Assembly (NCBI GenBank): GCA_900470775.1
Contig: UCBZ01000042.1
Location: 1 to 64,000 of the forward strand
Source of the DNA: Hyphomicrobiales bacterium
GTDB taxonomy: Bacteria > Pseudomonadota > Alphaproteobacteria > Rhizobiales > Beijerinckiaceae
Direction of reading: 5' to 3'
Length of the DNA: 64,000 bases
Made by a program: the position numbers and the translations under genes. The notes beneath the pieces are model-generated. The model made no database searches. It worked only from the letters and a program-made list of their open reading frames with translations, and was not told the origin of the DNA. This document shows, piece by piece, positions 15,854-22,989 of the stretch (positions within the stretch are counted from its first letter, which is position 1; each line of letters starts with the position of its first letter).

Positions 15854-16731
15854 ACAATCGCCTCGAAGCGCCGGCCGCGGTGGATCTGCTGGGTGCACTC
15901 GCCCAGCCGACGCGGCTGGAGATCTTCCGCCTGCTGATGCGCTACCGGCCTCACGGGCTCGCCGCCGGCGATATCGGCCGGTTGCTGGCGGTCGCGCACA
16001 ATACGCTCTCGACCCATCTTGCCGCGCTGGAGCAGGTCGGTCTGCTGGCATCGCGGCGCGAAGGCCGGCATGTCATCTTCGCGGCGGCGCCGAGACGGGC
16101 TGACGCATTGCTCGGCTTTCTCGCCGACGCCTGCTGCAGCGAGCGCCCGACCAGATGCGACACCGCAGCCTCCGCCTATCCTTCACGGAAGGAGCCGCGT
16201 GCCACCGACGCGCCCCTTCGCGTGCTTGTCGTCTGCACTGGCAATTCCGCTCGCTCGGTCATGGCGGAGGCGGTGCTCAACCGCGAGGGGCTGGGCCGCA
16301 TAGAGTCGTTCTCGGCGGGCAGCCGACCGCACGAGGCGCCGCATCCGCTCGCGCTCGGTCTGCTTGACGAGCTCGGATACGAGAGCTCCGGCTTTCGTTC
16401 GAAATCCTGGGACGAGTTCCTGGCTCCGGGCGCACCGAAGCTCGATCTTGTCATCACCGTTTGCGATGCGGCGGCTGACGACGCTTGCCCCGCCTTCCCG
16501 GGAACTCCCCTGCAGGTGCATTGGGGCCTCGATGACCCGGCCATCGTCGAGGGGCCGCTCGAAGCGCGCCGTGCCGCATTCCGCAAGAGCTACCGCAACC
16601 TGGCCGCCCGCGTCTCCGCCTTCGTCAACCTGCCATTCGAAGAGATGACACTGACCGAACTCGCACCGCTGCTCGCCGCGATCGGGCGGATGGATGGCGC
16701 TACCGATCGATCCCTGGAGCAAGCAGCATGA
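15850..16731 (+). CDS. ArsR-ArsC fusion: ArsR repressor domain plus LMW arsenate reductase
   Basis: Two domains make up 293 residues. Residues about 8-95 are an ArsR winged helix (LLGALAQPTRLEIFRLLMRY, with recognition helix NTLSTHLAALEQVG), followed by cysteines C95, C96 and C103, a likely arsenite site. Residues about 122-265 are a complete LMW-phosphatase ArsC with CTGNSARS (C129), the Cys pair C205/C213 and WGLDDPA. The protein could both sense the product and reduce the substrate. It starts with TTG overlapping the previous stop (TTGA) and overlaps the next gene by 4 bp, so the operon is translationally coupled. Domain calls are firm; the coupled function is inferred. Confidence 0.88.
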   Translation: MNNRLEAPAAVDLLGALAQPTRLEIFRLLMRYRPHGLAAGDIGRLLAVAHNTLSTHLAALEQVGLLASRREGRHVIFAAAPRRADALLGFLADACCSERPTRCDTAASAYPSRKEPRATDAPLRVLVVCTGNSARSVMAEAVLNREGLGRIESFSAGSRPHEAPHPLALGLLDELGYESSGFRSKSWDEFLAPGAPKLDLVITVCDAAADDACPAFPGTPLQVHWGLDDPAIVEGPLEARRAAFRKSYRNLAARVSAFVNLPFEEMTLTELAPLLAAIGRMDGATDRSLEQAA

Positions 16732-17183
16732 GCCACGACCCCGCCACCACCGATGTGGTGATCTATCACAACCCGGATTGCGGCACTTCGCGCAACACGC
16801 TGGCGCTGATCCGCAATGCTGGCGTCGAACCGCATGTCGTCGAATACCTCAAGACCCCGCCGAACCGGGCGTTGCTGACCAGGCTGCTCGCGCGCATGAA
16901 CCTGCCGCTGCGCGCGATCCTGCGCGAGAAGGGCACGCCCTTCGCCGAACTCGGCCTCGGCGATTCCGCCATCAGCGACGAGACGGTCTGGTCGGCCGTT
17001 GCCGCGCATCCGATCCTGATCAACCGACCGATCGTGATCACGCCCTGGGGCGTCGCCTTGTGCCGGCCCTCGGAAGCGGTGCTCGACATTCTGCCGCTGC
17101 CGCAGCTCGGCCCGTTCGACAAGGAGGACGGCGAGCCGCTGATCGATGGGCATGGCCGTCGCGTCGCCGCATCGGCGGCCTGA
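16728..17183 (+). CDS. arsC: arsenate reductase, glutaredoxin-dependent (ArsC/Spx fold)
   Basis: A protein of 151 residues of the thioredoxin-fold ArsC family, unrelated to the two LMW-type enzymes before it. The catalytic Cys is C18 in HNPDCGTSRNT. The arginines that bind arsenate are visible in LLARMNLPLRAILREKG and in NRPIVITPWGVALCRPSE. It reduces arsenate with glutathione and glutaredoxin in the cytoplasm. Its start overlaps the fusion gene by 4 bp, and the aquaporin gene follows after 3 bp. Having two ArsC folds in one operon suggests use of both thioredoxin and glutaredoxin pools. Confidence 0.92.
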   Translation: MSHDPATTDVVIYHNPDCGTSRNTLALIRNAGVEPHVVEYLKTPPNRALLTRLLARMNLPLRAILREKGTPFAELGLGDSAISDETVWSAVAAHPILINRPIVITPWGVALCRPSEAVLDILPLPQLGPFDKEDGEPLIDGHGRRVAASAA

Positions 17184-17186
17184 GGC

Positions 17187-17849
17187 ATGAAACAATCGCT
17201 TTCCATCCGCCTGCTGGCGGAAGCGCTCGGCACCGGCATCCTGGTCGCGACCGTCATCGGCTCCGGCATCATGGCGACCAGGCTGTCGCAGGACGTCGCG
17301 ATCCAGCTGCTCGGCAACACGATTCCGACCGGCGCGATCCTCGTCGTGCTGATCACGATTCTCGGGCCGGTCTCGGGCGCGCATTTCAATCCGGCGGTCA
17401 GCCTCGTCTTCGCGCTCAGGCGCGAGCTGCCCTGGCGCGAACTCGCGCCCTATGCGTTGGTGCAATGCCTCGGCGGCATCGCCGGCACGGTGATCGCACA
17501 TCTGATGTTCGGGCTGACGCCGCTGATGATCGGCACGACCGCGCGGACCGGCGCCTCGCTCTGGCTGGCCGAGGCGGTCGCGACCTTCACGCTCGTCCTC
17601 GCCATTCTCGGCTCGCTCAAGGCGCGGCCGGAGAGCGTGCCGCTGATTGTCGGCCTGACCATCACCGCGACCTACTGGTTCACCGCCTCGACTTCCTTCG
17701 CCAACCCGGCGGTGACGCTGGCGCGCGGTTTCACCACGAGCTTTGCCGGCATCGCGATCGAGCATGTGCCGGTATTCGTTCTGGCGCAGATCGTCGGGGC
17801 GCTGGTTGGGTTGGCGGTGGCCGGAGCCTTGTCGTTCAATCGCAGCTGA
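17187..17849 (+). CDS. aqpS: aquaglyceroporin of the ars operon (AqpS-like)
   Basis: A MIP-family channel of 220 residues with six membrane spans and the two pore motifs NPA at 68-70 (GAHFNPAVSL) and 173-175 (FANPAVTLARG). In Sinorhizobium meliloti an ars-linked AqpS carries arsenite out of the cell down its gradient in place of an ArsB or Acr3 pump; the same role is likely here, as neither pump gene is present. It is the last gene of the operon and begins 3 bp after arsC. A terminator-like hairpin follows. Confidence 0.88.
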   Translation: MKQSLSIRLLAEALGTGILVATVIGSGIMATRLSQDVAIQLLGNTIPTGAILVVLITILGPVSGAHFNPAVSLVFALRRELPWRELAPYALVQCLGGIAGTVIAHLMFGLTPLMIGTTARTGASLWLAEAVATFTLVLAILGSLKARPESVPLIVGLTITATYWFTASTSFANPAVTLARGFTTSFAGIAIEHVPVFVLAQIVGALVGLAVAGALSFNRS

Positions 17850-17910
17850 GCTGTCGCGTCAGGCCGACTGTCGTCGCTGATGTGCGGTCGCTATGGCGGA
17901 CGGGTCATAG

Positions 17911-17932
17911 CCGCGCCCGCCTGAGGGCGCGG
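17911..17932. terminator. GC hairpin between convergent ars genes
   Basis: CCGCGCCC (17911-17918) pairs exactly with GGGCGCGG (17925-17932) across a 6-base loop. It sits between the stops of aqpS and the flavoprotein gene. There is no T-tract on either side. Confidence 0.45.
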
Positions 17933-17956
17933 TGAGAGGCAAGGACAGGCTCGCCA

Positions 17957-19357
17957 TCAGACTTCGGCCGCCTCGCGATTTTCGCCTTGAACGGGACTGC
18001 AGCCGCAACCCGTCTCGCCGGCGGCCTTCGCTTTCGCGTCGTCGGCGCAGCAGGCATCGACCGAGACCGGAGCGGGACCGCCGCAGCAGCTCGTCTTCGC
18101 CTGGCTTGGCCCCCGCGGCGTCGAGCTGCATACCCCGGTCTCGGGCAAAACCAGCTCGACGCGTCGTGCTGCGGCGTGGTCGCCGGCAAGCTCGGCGACG
18201 ATCGAGCGAACCTGCTCATGACCGGTCGCGAGCAGGAAGGTCGGTGCGCGGCCGTAAGACTTCATGCCGGCGATATAAAACCCGGGTTCGGGATGAGCGA
18301 GTTCGACCGCGCCATGCGGCCGAACGGTGCCGCAGGAGTGAATGTTGGGATCGATCAGCGGCGCCAGGCTCGGCGGACATTCCAGAGCGGGGTCGAGCGC
18401 GACGCGCAACTCGCGCAAAGGGCTCAGGTCCGGGCGGAACCCTGTTGCGACGACGAGCTCGTCGACCGTCACGGTCTGGTTGCGCGCGTCGTCAGAGACG
18501 AGCCGCAGCCCCGCCTCAGCTGGCTCGATCCGATCCAGCTGGAAGCCGGTGAGGGCGTGAATCCGCCCCTGTCTGACGAGCTCGGCAACCTGCAGGCCGA
18601 GATCGCCGCGCGCCGCCAATTGGTCGGCAGCGCCGCCGCCAAAGGCCTTTGCCAGAATCGGACCCCGATAGAGCCAGGTGATCTCCGTCGAGAGCGTTGC
18701 CGCCTGCAATTGCGACAATGCGATGAGGGTGCCGATGGCCGAATGCCCGCCGCCGAGCACTGCGATGCGCTTGCCGGCATAGCGCCACCGGGCTTCGCCC
18801 AGGGCATTCGGCATGCCGTAGCTGATGCGTGCCGACGCCTCGGACTCACCCGTCGCCGGAATGCCGCCGGCGCCAGCCGGGTTCGGCGAGAACCAGGTGC
18901 CGGAGGTGTCGATCACAGCGTCGGCGGTGAGCTTCGCAATCGCCTTGCCGTCGCGATAGCGAACCAGAAATGGCGCCGTCGCGCGTCCGGCGCTCTTCAC
19001 CTTGTCGAAGCCGACGCGCGAGACCGAGATCAGCTCCGCGTTGAGCCTGATGTGATCGCGCAGGATCGTCTGCTCGGCGAGGGGAGCGACGTAGTCCGAG
19101 ACGAGATCGCCGCCGGTTGGATACCGGTCCGCATTCGGCCGCGTCCAGCCCGCCGTCACAAGGAGGCGCTCTGCCGCCCTATCGATGTTGAAGGCCCAGG
19201 GCGAGAACATCGGCACATGCGCCCATTGCTGAATGGCATGTCCCGCGGACGGGCCTCGCTCCAGGACGATCGGGGAGAGGCCGCGCTCCAGGGCATGGGC
19301 TGCCGCCGCAAGGCCGACCGGACCGGCTCCAATAATCGCGATCGTTGTGATTGCCAT
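17957..19357 (-). CDS. ars-linked FAD/NAD(P) flavoprotein with Cys-rich C-terminus (ArsO-like)
   Basis: A flavoprotein of 466 residues. The N-terminal FAD motif is IIGAGPVGLAAAAHALERG, a second dinucleotide motif is AVLGGGHSAIG near 215, and ATGFRPD lies near 310. This is the flavin monooxygenase/thioredoxin-reductase-like fold of proteins found in ars clusters and sometimes called ArsO. The last 55 residues are unusual: CCGG, ACCADD and GCGC supply three Cys pairs that could bind trivalent arsenic. The start is the second ATG (19357), because GGGAGG lies between it and the first ATG at 19372. It shares direction with the arsR upstream. The reaction is unknown. Confidence 0.82.
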   Translation of the reverse strand: MAITTIAIIGAGPVGLAAAAHALERGLSPIVLERGPSAGHAIQQWAHVPMFSPWAFNIDRAAERLLVTAGWTRPNADRYPTGGDLVSDYVAPLAEQTILRDHIRLNAELISVSRVGFDKVKSAGRATAPFLVRYRDGKAIAKLTADAVIDTSGTWFSPNPAGAGGIPATGESEASARISYGMPNALGEARWRYAGKRIAVLGGGHSAIGTLIALSQLQAATLSTEITWLYRGPILAKAFGGGAADQLAARGDLGLQVAELVRQGRIHALTGFQLDRIEPAEAGLRLVSDDARNQTVTVDELVVATGFRPDLSPLRELRVALDPALECPPSLAPLIDPNIHSCGTVRPHGAVELAHPEPGFYIAGMKSYGRAPTFLLATGHEQVRSIVAELAGDHAAARRVELVLPETGVCSSTPRGPSQAKTSCCGGPAPVSVDACCADDAKAKAAGETGCGCSPVQGENREAAEV

Positions 19358-19381
19358 CTTATATCCTCCCATAAAACCGGA

Positions 19382-19395
19382 ATTATCGAAATAAT
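19382..19395. promoter_or_regulatory. palindrome between arsR and the flavoprotein gene
   Basis: ATTAT-CGAA-ATAAT (19382-19395) lies in the 51-bp gap upstream of the flavoprotein start. It shares the GAAATAAT element with the palindrome upstream of arsR at 19768-19788, so the same regulator may bind both. Confidence 0.4.
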
Positions 19396-19408
19396 ATGCC
19401 GAAAAACG

Positions 19409-19726
19409 TCATGCGGCGCTCTGGTCGGAGGCGCAGTTGCTGTCGGCGCAGCATTCGGCCACCAGGAACGCGACAAGTTCATTCATGCGGTCGAAATTGG
19501 CTCGACAAATCAGCGTCGTGCCGTCGCGCTCCTGGCTGACGAGGCCGACGATGATGAGCGTTTTCAGATGATGCGAGAGCGTCGAGGCGGCGATTTCCAG
19601 CCGCTGCTGGCACTGCCCCACGGACAGACCGCCATGGCCGGCCCTGACCAGCAGCCGATAGAGCGAGAGCCGCGTCGGATTGCCGAGCGCTTCGAGCTTC
19701 GCGGCTGCGTCTGGTGTGTTCATCAT
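19409..19726 (-). CDS. arsR: ArsR-family arsenite-responsive repressor
   Basis: A protein of 105 residues with a winged-helix core (KLEALGNPTRLSLYRLLVRA; recognition helix ASTLSHHLKTL) and a C-terminal cysteine cluster C92, C93 and C98 (AECCADSNC). The classical CVC site on the DNA-binding helix is missing; instead the vicinal pair and third Cys near the C-terminus resemble the site of Acidithiobacillus ferrooxidans ArsR. It should release DNA on binding arsenite or antimonite. It is upstream of the flavoprotein gene on the same strand and probably regulates both ars transcripts. The start may be either of two tandem ATGs. Confidence 0.88.
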   Translation of the reverse strand: MMNTPDAAAKLEALGNPTRLSLYRLLVRAGHGGLSVGQCQQRLEIAASTLSHHLKTLIIVGLVSQERDGTTLICRANFDRMNELVAFLVAECCADSNCASDQSAA

Positions 19727-19767
19727 GTCGGCGAGCTTGCAATGGGCAAGCGAAAGGAGTCAATCGA

Positions 19768-19788
19768 TATTTCCAGAAGTACGAAATA
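19768..19788. promoter_or_regulatory. operator-like inverted repeat upstream of arsR
   Basis: TATTTC (19768-19773) and GAAATA (19783-19788) are complementary, with 9 bp between. It lies about 42 bp upstream of the arsR start. It differs from the ATGTCGAT palindrome of the other ars promoter, so the two transcripts may use different ArsR proteins. Confidence 0.45.
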
Positions 19789-19912
19789 ATACTGCCGGTC
19801 GGCCCGGTAGCTGATGCCTGAGCCGCGCCAATCTTCACGCGCGAGCGCGCCCGGGGCAGGCGAGCGCGATCCGTGCCATGGATGTCGCCCGCGCCTCAGG
19901 ACAGATCGACGG

Positions 19913-20110
19913 TCAGGGCACGTCGATCTGCGGGCCGTGTGTCCCGGCTGGTCGGCCCGGCGACCGCGGGAGGTCGTCATCCTGCAGGGCGCGCCAGCCG
20001 GGCCCCTCGAGATCGGCGAACTGGCCCGTCCGCATGCACCAGAAGAACGCAAGCAAGCCGACAAGGCCGAGGCCCAGAGCCAGCGGAAACAGGATCACGA
20101 GAATGTTCAT
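19913..20110 (-). CDS. ccoS: cbb3 oxidase maturation protein CcoS
   Basis: A protein of 65 residues with one N-terminal membrane span (NILVILFPLALGLGLVGLLA) and the short conserved FFWCMRTGQFADLEGPGWR segment of CcoS/FixS. In known systems it is needed for insertion of heme and copper into CcoN. The C-terminal Pro/Gly-rich tail is longer than in many homologues. It is last in the cluster, 9 bp after ccoI. Confidence 0.88.
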   Translation of the reverse strand: MNILVILFPLALGLGLVGLLAFFWCMRTGQFADLEGPGWRALQDDDLPRSPGRPAGTHGPQIDVP

Positions 20111-20119
20111 GGCGCGGTC

Positions 20120-22321
20120 CTAGCGGGGTGCGCCCGAGCGCCTTGCGGCGCGCAAGGCGTTGAGCGTGACGATCAGGGACGAGCCGGACATCGCCGCCGC
20201 CGCGACCAGCGGAGTCGCCAGCCCGGCGATCGCGACCGGAACCGCGATTGCGTTGTAGAGCACCGCGAACCAGAGGTTTTCCAGCATCAGTTTTCGCGCC
20301 TGCCGGGCGGTGCGAAGGCTGGAGGCCACCGGCGCGAGGCTGTCACCGAGGAAAACGATGTCGGCCGATGCCTGCGCCAGATGCGTCGCGCTGATCGGCG
20401 AGATCGAGACATGGGCCTTGGCGAGGGCAGGGGCGTCGTTCAGCCCGTCCCCGACCATCAGGACCTTGCAGCCTTGCGCCGCGAGCCGGTCCAGTTCGAG
20501 CAGCTTCTCGTCAGGGCGCAGGCCGGCCTTGTAGTCGGAGATGCCGAGTTGGGCCGCGACGGGCGCGACCGCCGAGGCGCGATCGCCGGAGAGGATCAGC
20601 ACGCGCAGGCCGAGCCTGACGAGCGCCTGCACACACGCTTCCGCATCCGGGCGTAGTTCCTGGTCAACGGCGAAGACAGCGCTCGCCTCGCCATGTCGCC
20701 AGGCGATCAGCGAGGCCGTGGGGAAGGCGGCCGCGACAGGCGCTGCGGCCACTTCGGCGTCGCAGAAGCCGACGCTGCCGAGACGCATCTCGACACCGTC
20801 GCACAACGCGCTCAGGCCGAGCCCTTGATGCTCGCGGACTCCCTCGATCGGCCGGAGATTGCCCGCCGCCAGCGCGATCGGGCGCGCCAGCGGATGACGG
20901 CTGGCCGCGGCGAGGCTGCCGGCCTTGCGCAGCACCTCGGGCGCGACGCTTCCGGCATTGACCAGGGCGGGATCCGGCAGGGTCAGCGTTCCCGTCTTGT
21001 CGAAGACGACGGTGTCGGCCTCGGCCAGACGCTCCAGCGCTCCGCCCTCCTTGAGCATCACCTTCTGGCGAAACAGAGCGGAGGCCGCGACGACCTGCAC
21101 GGCCGGGATCGCCAGCCCCAACGCGCAGGGGCAGGTGATGATCAGTACGGTGATCGCGATGATCAAGGCCTGCTGCCAGGCCAGCCCGAAGGCGATCCAA
21201 CCCAGCAAGGTCGCGAGCGCCGTCGCATGCACCAGCGGCGCATAAAGGCGTGCCGCGCGATCGGACAGGCGCACATAGCGCGAGCGGCTCTCGACGGCCT
21301 GCGCCATCAGGCGGTCGATCTCGTCGAGCAGGGTGCCGCCGCCGGCCGCCGCGACCCGCACGGTCAGGGCTCCCGACAGGTTGATGGTGCCGGCATAGAC
21401 GGACGCACCCGGGGCGATGCTGATCGGCGCGGTCTCGCCGGTCACCAGGCTCTGGTCGATATCGGAGGCACCGCTCTCGACCATCCCGTCGACGGAGACG
21501 CGCTCGCCCGGCCGGACCAGGACGAGGTCGCCGCGGGCGATCGCCGCGATGGGGACGACGACCGTCTCGCCGCTCGCCGAGAGGCGCGTGGCGGTCTCCG
21601 CCTTGAGCGCGGCCAGATTGCCGGCGAGATCGCGCGTGCGCCGCCTCATCAGCTCGTCGAGATAGCGCCCGATCAGCAGGAAGAAGAGCAGCATCACCGC
21701 GCCGTCGAAATAGGCGTGCTCGGCATGGTTCCAGGTCTCGACGACCGACATCCCCAGCGCCAGCACGACGCCAAGCGTGATCGGCACGTCCATGTTGACC
21801 GCGCCGGCCCGCAGCGCCCGCAGCGCGCTCTCGAAGAAGGGGCGTCCGGCATAGGCGGCCGTCGGTAAGGCGAGCAGGGCCGAAAGCCAGTGGAAGAAAT
21901 CGCGGGTGACCGGCGAGATGTCGCTGCTGTTGCCCGACCAGACCGAGACCGAGAGCAGCATGATGTTCATGGCGGCGAAGCCCGCGACGCCCAGGCAGCG
22001 CAGCAGGCGCTTCTCTTCGCGCGAGGCGCCATCGCGCTCGGCCGATGGCAGGAACGGGTAGGCCTTGAAGCCCAGGCCGGACAGGCGCTCGATCACCGTC
22101 TCGGGCCGGAGTGCGCCTTCGCGCCATTCGACGGTGACGCGCTTGAGCGCCAGGTTGACGCGCGCGCTCAGAATATCGGCTTCGCGGGCCAGGCCGCTCT
22201 CGATCGCCTGCATGCAGCCGGCGCAGCGGATGCCATCGACGGCCAGTTCCATCCCGGCGACGTTGCCATCGCGATGGCGGACGAAGACCGACAGATCCTG
22301 TTTCACGCTCACGGCTCTCAA
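20120..22321 (-). CDS. ccoI: copper-transporting P1B ATPase for cbb3 assembly, CcoI/FixI
   Basis: A P-type ATPase of 733 residues. It has an N-terminal metal-binding domain with CAGC (C33/C36), eight likely membrane spans, the metal-site motif CPC at 397-399 (ITCPCALGLA), the phosphorylation site DKTGTLT at 441 and the hinge MVGDGLNDAPAL near 640. CcoI exports copper used for the CuB centre of CcoN. The TTG start overlaps the ccoH stop (TTGA); GTG codons three and five codons later are alternatives. ccoS follows at once. Confidence 0.93.
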   Translation of the reverse strand: MRAVSVKQDLSVFVRHRDGNVAGMELAVDGIRCAGCMQAIESGLAREADILSARVNLALKRVTVEWREGALRPETVIERLSGLGFKAYPFLPSAERDGASREEKRLLRCLGVAGFAAMNIMLLSVSVWSGNSSDISPVTRDFFHWLSALLALPTAAYAGRPFFESALRALRAGAVNMDVPITLGVVLALGMSVVETWNHAEHAYFDGAVMLLFFLLIGRYLDELMRRRTRDLAGNLAALKAETATRLSASGETVVVPIAAIARGDLVLVRPGERVSVDGMVESGASDIDQSLVTGETAPISIAPGASVYAGTINLSGALTVRVAAAGGGTLLDEIDRLMAQAVESRSRYVRLSDRAARLYAPLVHATALATLLGWIAFGLAWQQALIIAITVLIITCPCALGLAIPAVQVVAASALFRQKVMLKEGGALERLAEADTVVFDKTGTLTLPDPALVNAGSVAPEVLRKAGSLAAASRHPLARPIALAAGNLRPIEGVREHQGLGLSALCDGVEMRLGSVGFCDAEVAAAPVAAAFPTASLIAWRHGEASAVFAVDQELRPDAEACVQALVRLGLRVLILSGDRASAVAPVAAQLGISDYKAGLRPDEKLLELDRLAAQGCKVLMVGDGLNDAPALAKAHVSISPISATHLAQASADIVFLGDSLAPVASSLRTARQARKLMLENLWFAVLYNAIAVPVAIAGLATPLVAAAAMSGSSLIVTLNALRAARRSGAPR

Positions 22322-22842
22322 TCCTTCAGCACGATGCGGCTGCGCGAGACGAAGACCGGCTCGCCGTCGCGCCGCGCCTCGATCACAACCGTCCAGCCAC
22401 CGCTGTGGACCGCCGGCACGCGCGCCGCATAGCTGCCTGGCGCCGTCTCGCTCAGCGTCGCGTCGTGATCCTGCTGCCGCGTCGCCGGGTGCAGCAGCTT
22501 CGCCTCGACAGCCAGCCCCTGGACGGGCAGCCCCTGCTTGTCGTGCAGCACCAGCGCGACGAGGGCATCCGCGCCGGTGCGGTGGATGTCGGCCTTCGCC
22601 TGCCAGCCGCGTGCGTCCTGCTCCTGCATGCGGGCGATCTCGCTGTTGAAGCGCTGGCTCGTCTCATAGGCGCTCTTCACATCGACGCCGGGCATCGTCC
22701 GGATCGCCATGGTCATCATGATCGCATTCACTCCAGCCACGACGATGAAGAAGCCGATCATGCTTGCCAGCACGATGCGCCCGCTGAGTTCGAACGGGCG
22801 GCGCGGGCTCGGCGCGGCGCGAACCGGCAGATCGATCGGCAT
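22318..22842 (-). CDS. ccoH: cbb3 oxidase assembly protein CcoH/FixH
   Basis: A protein of 174 residues with one membrane span near 20-45 (ASMIGFFIVVAGVNAIMMTM) and the FixH periplasmic domain (DVKSAYETSQRFN, then a beta-rich part). FixH associates with the oxidase subunits during assembly. I start at MPIDLPV (22842), which follows TGGAGG; the open frame begins 14 codons earlier. It overlaps ccoI by 4 bp and lies 147 bp after ccoG, a gap that holds a strong hairpin. Confidence 0.88.
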   Translation of the reverse strand: MPIDLPVRAAPSPRRPFELSGRIVLASMIGFFIVVAGVNAIMMTMAIRTMPGVDVKSAYETSQRFNSEIARMQEQDARGWQAKADIHRTGADALVALVLHDKQGLPVQGLAVEAKLLHPATRQQDHDATLSETAPGSYAARVPAVHSGGWTVVIEARRDGEPVFVSRSRIVLKD

Positions 22843-22954
22843 GATGAAACCTCCACAGCAGCACATGGGCGTTCTCTGGAGCATGGCCTTGGCGGAAACG
22901 GGTGGCGTCTTCGCTGAGGTCGTTGCTCGATCTCTCTGTCCACGAACAGGTTTT

Positions 22955-22982
22955 CGCGGTCGGGCGGGAACGCCCGGCCGCG
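22955..22982 (-). repeat. strong hairpin between ccoG and ccoH
   Basis: The arms 22955-22966 and 22971-22982 are complementary over 12 bp with one mismatch and a 4-base loop. The hairpin starts 8 bp after the ccoG stop and lacks a U-tract. It could stabilise the 3' end of the oxidase mRNA or partly end transcription, reducing expression of the assembly genes. Confidence 0.55.
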
Positions 22983-22989
22983 ACGTGAT

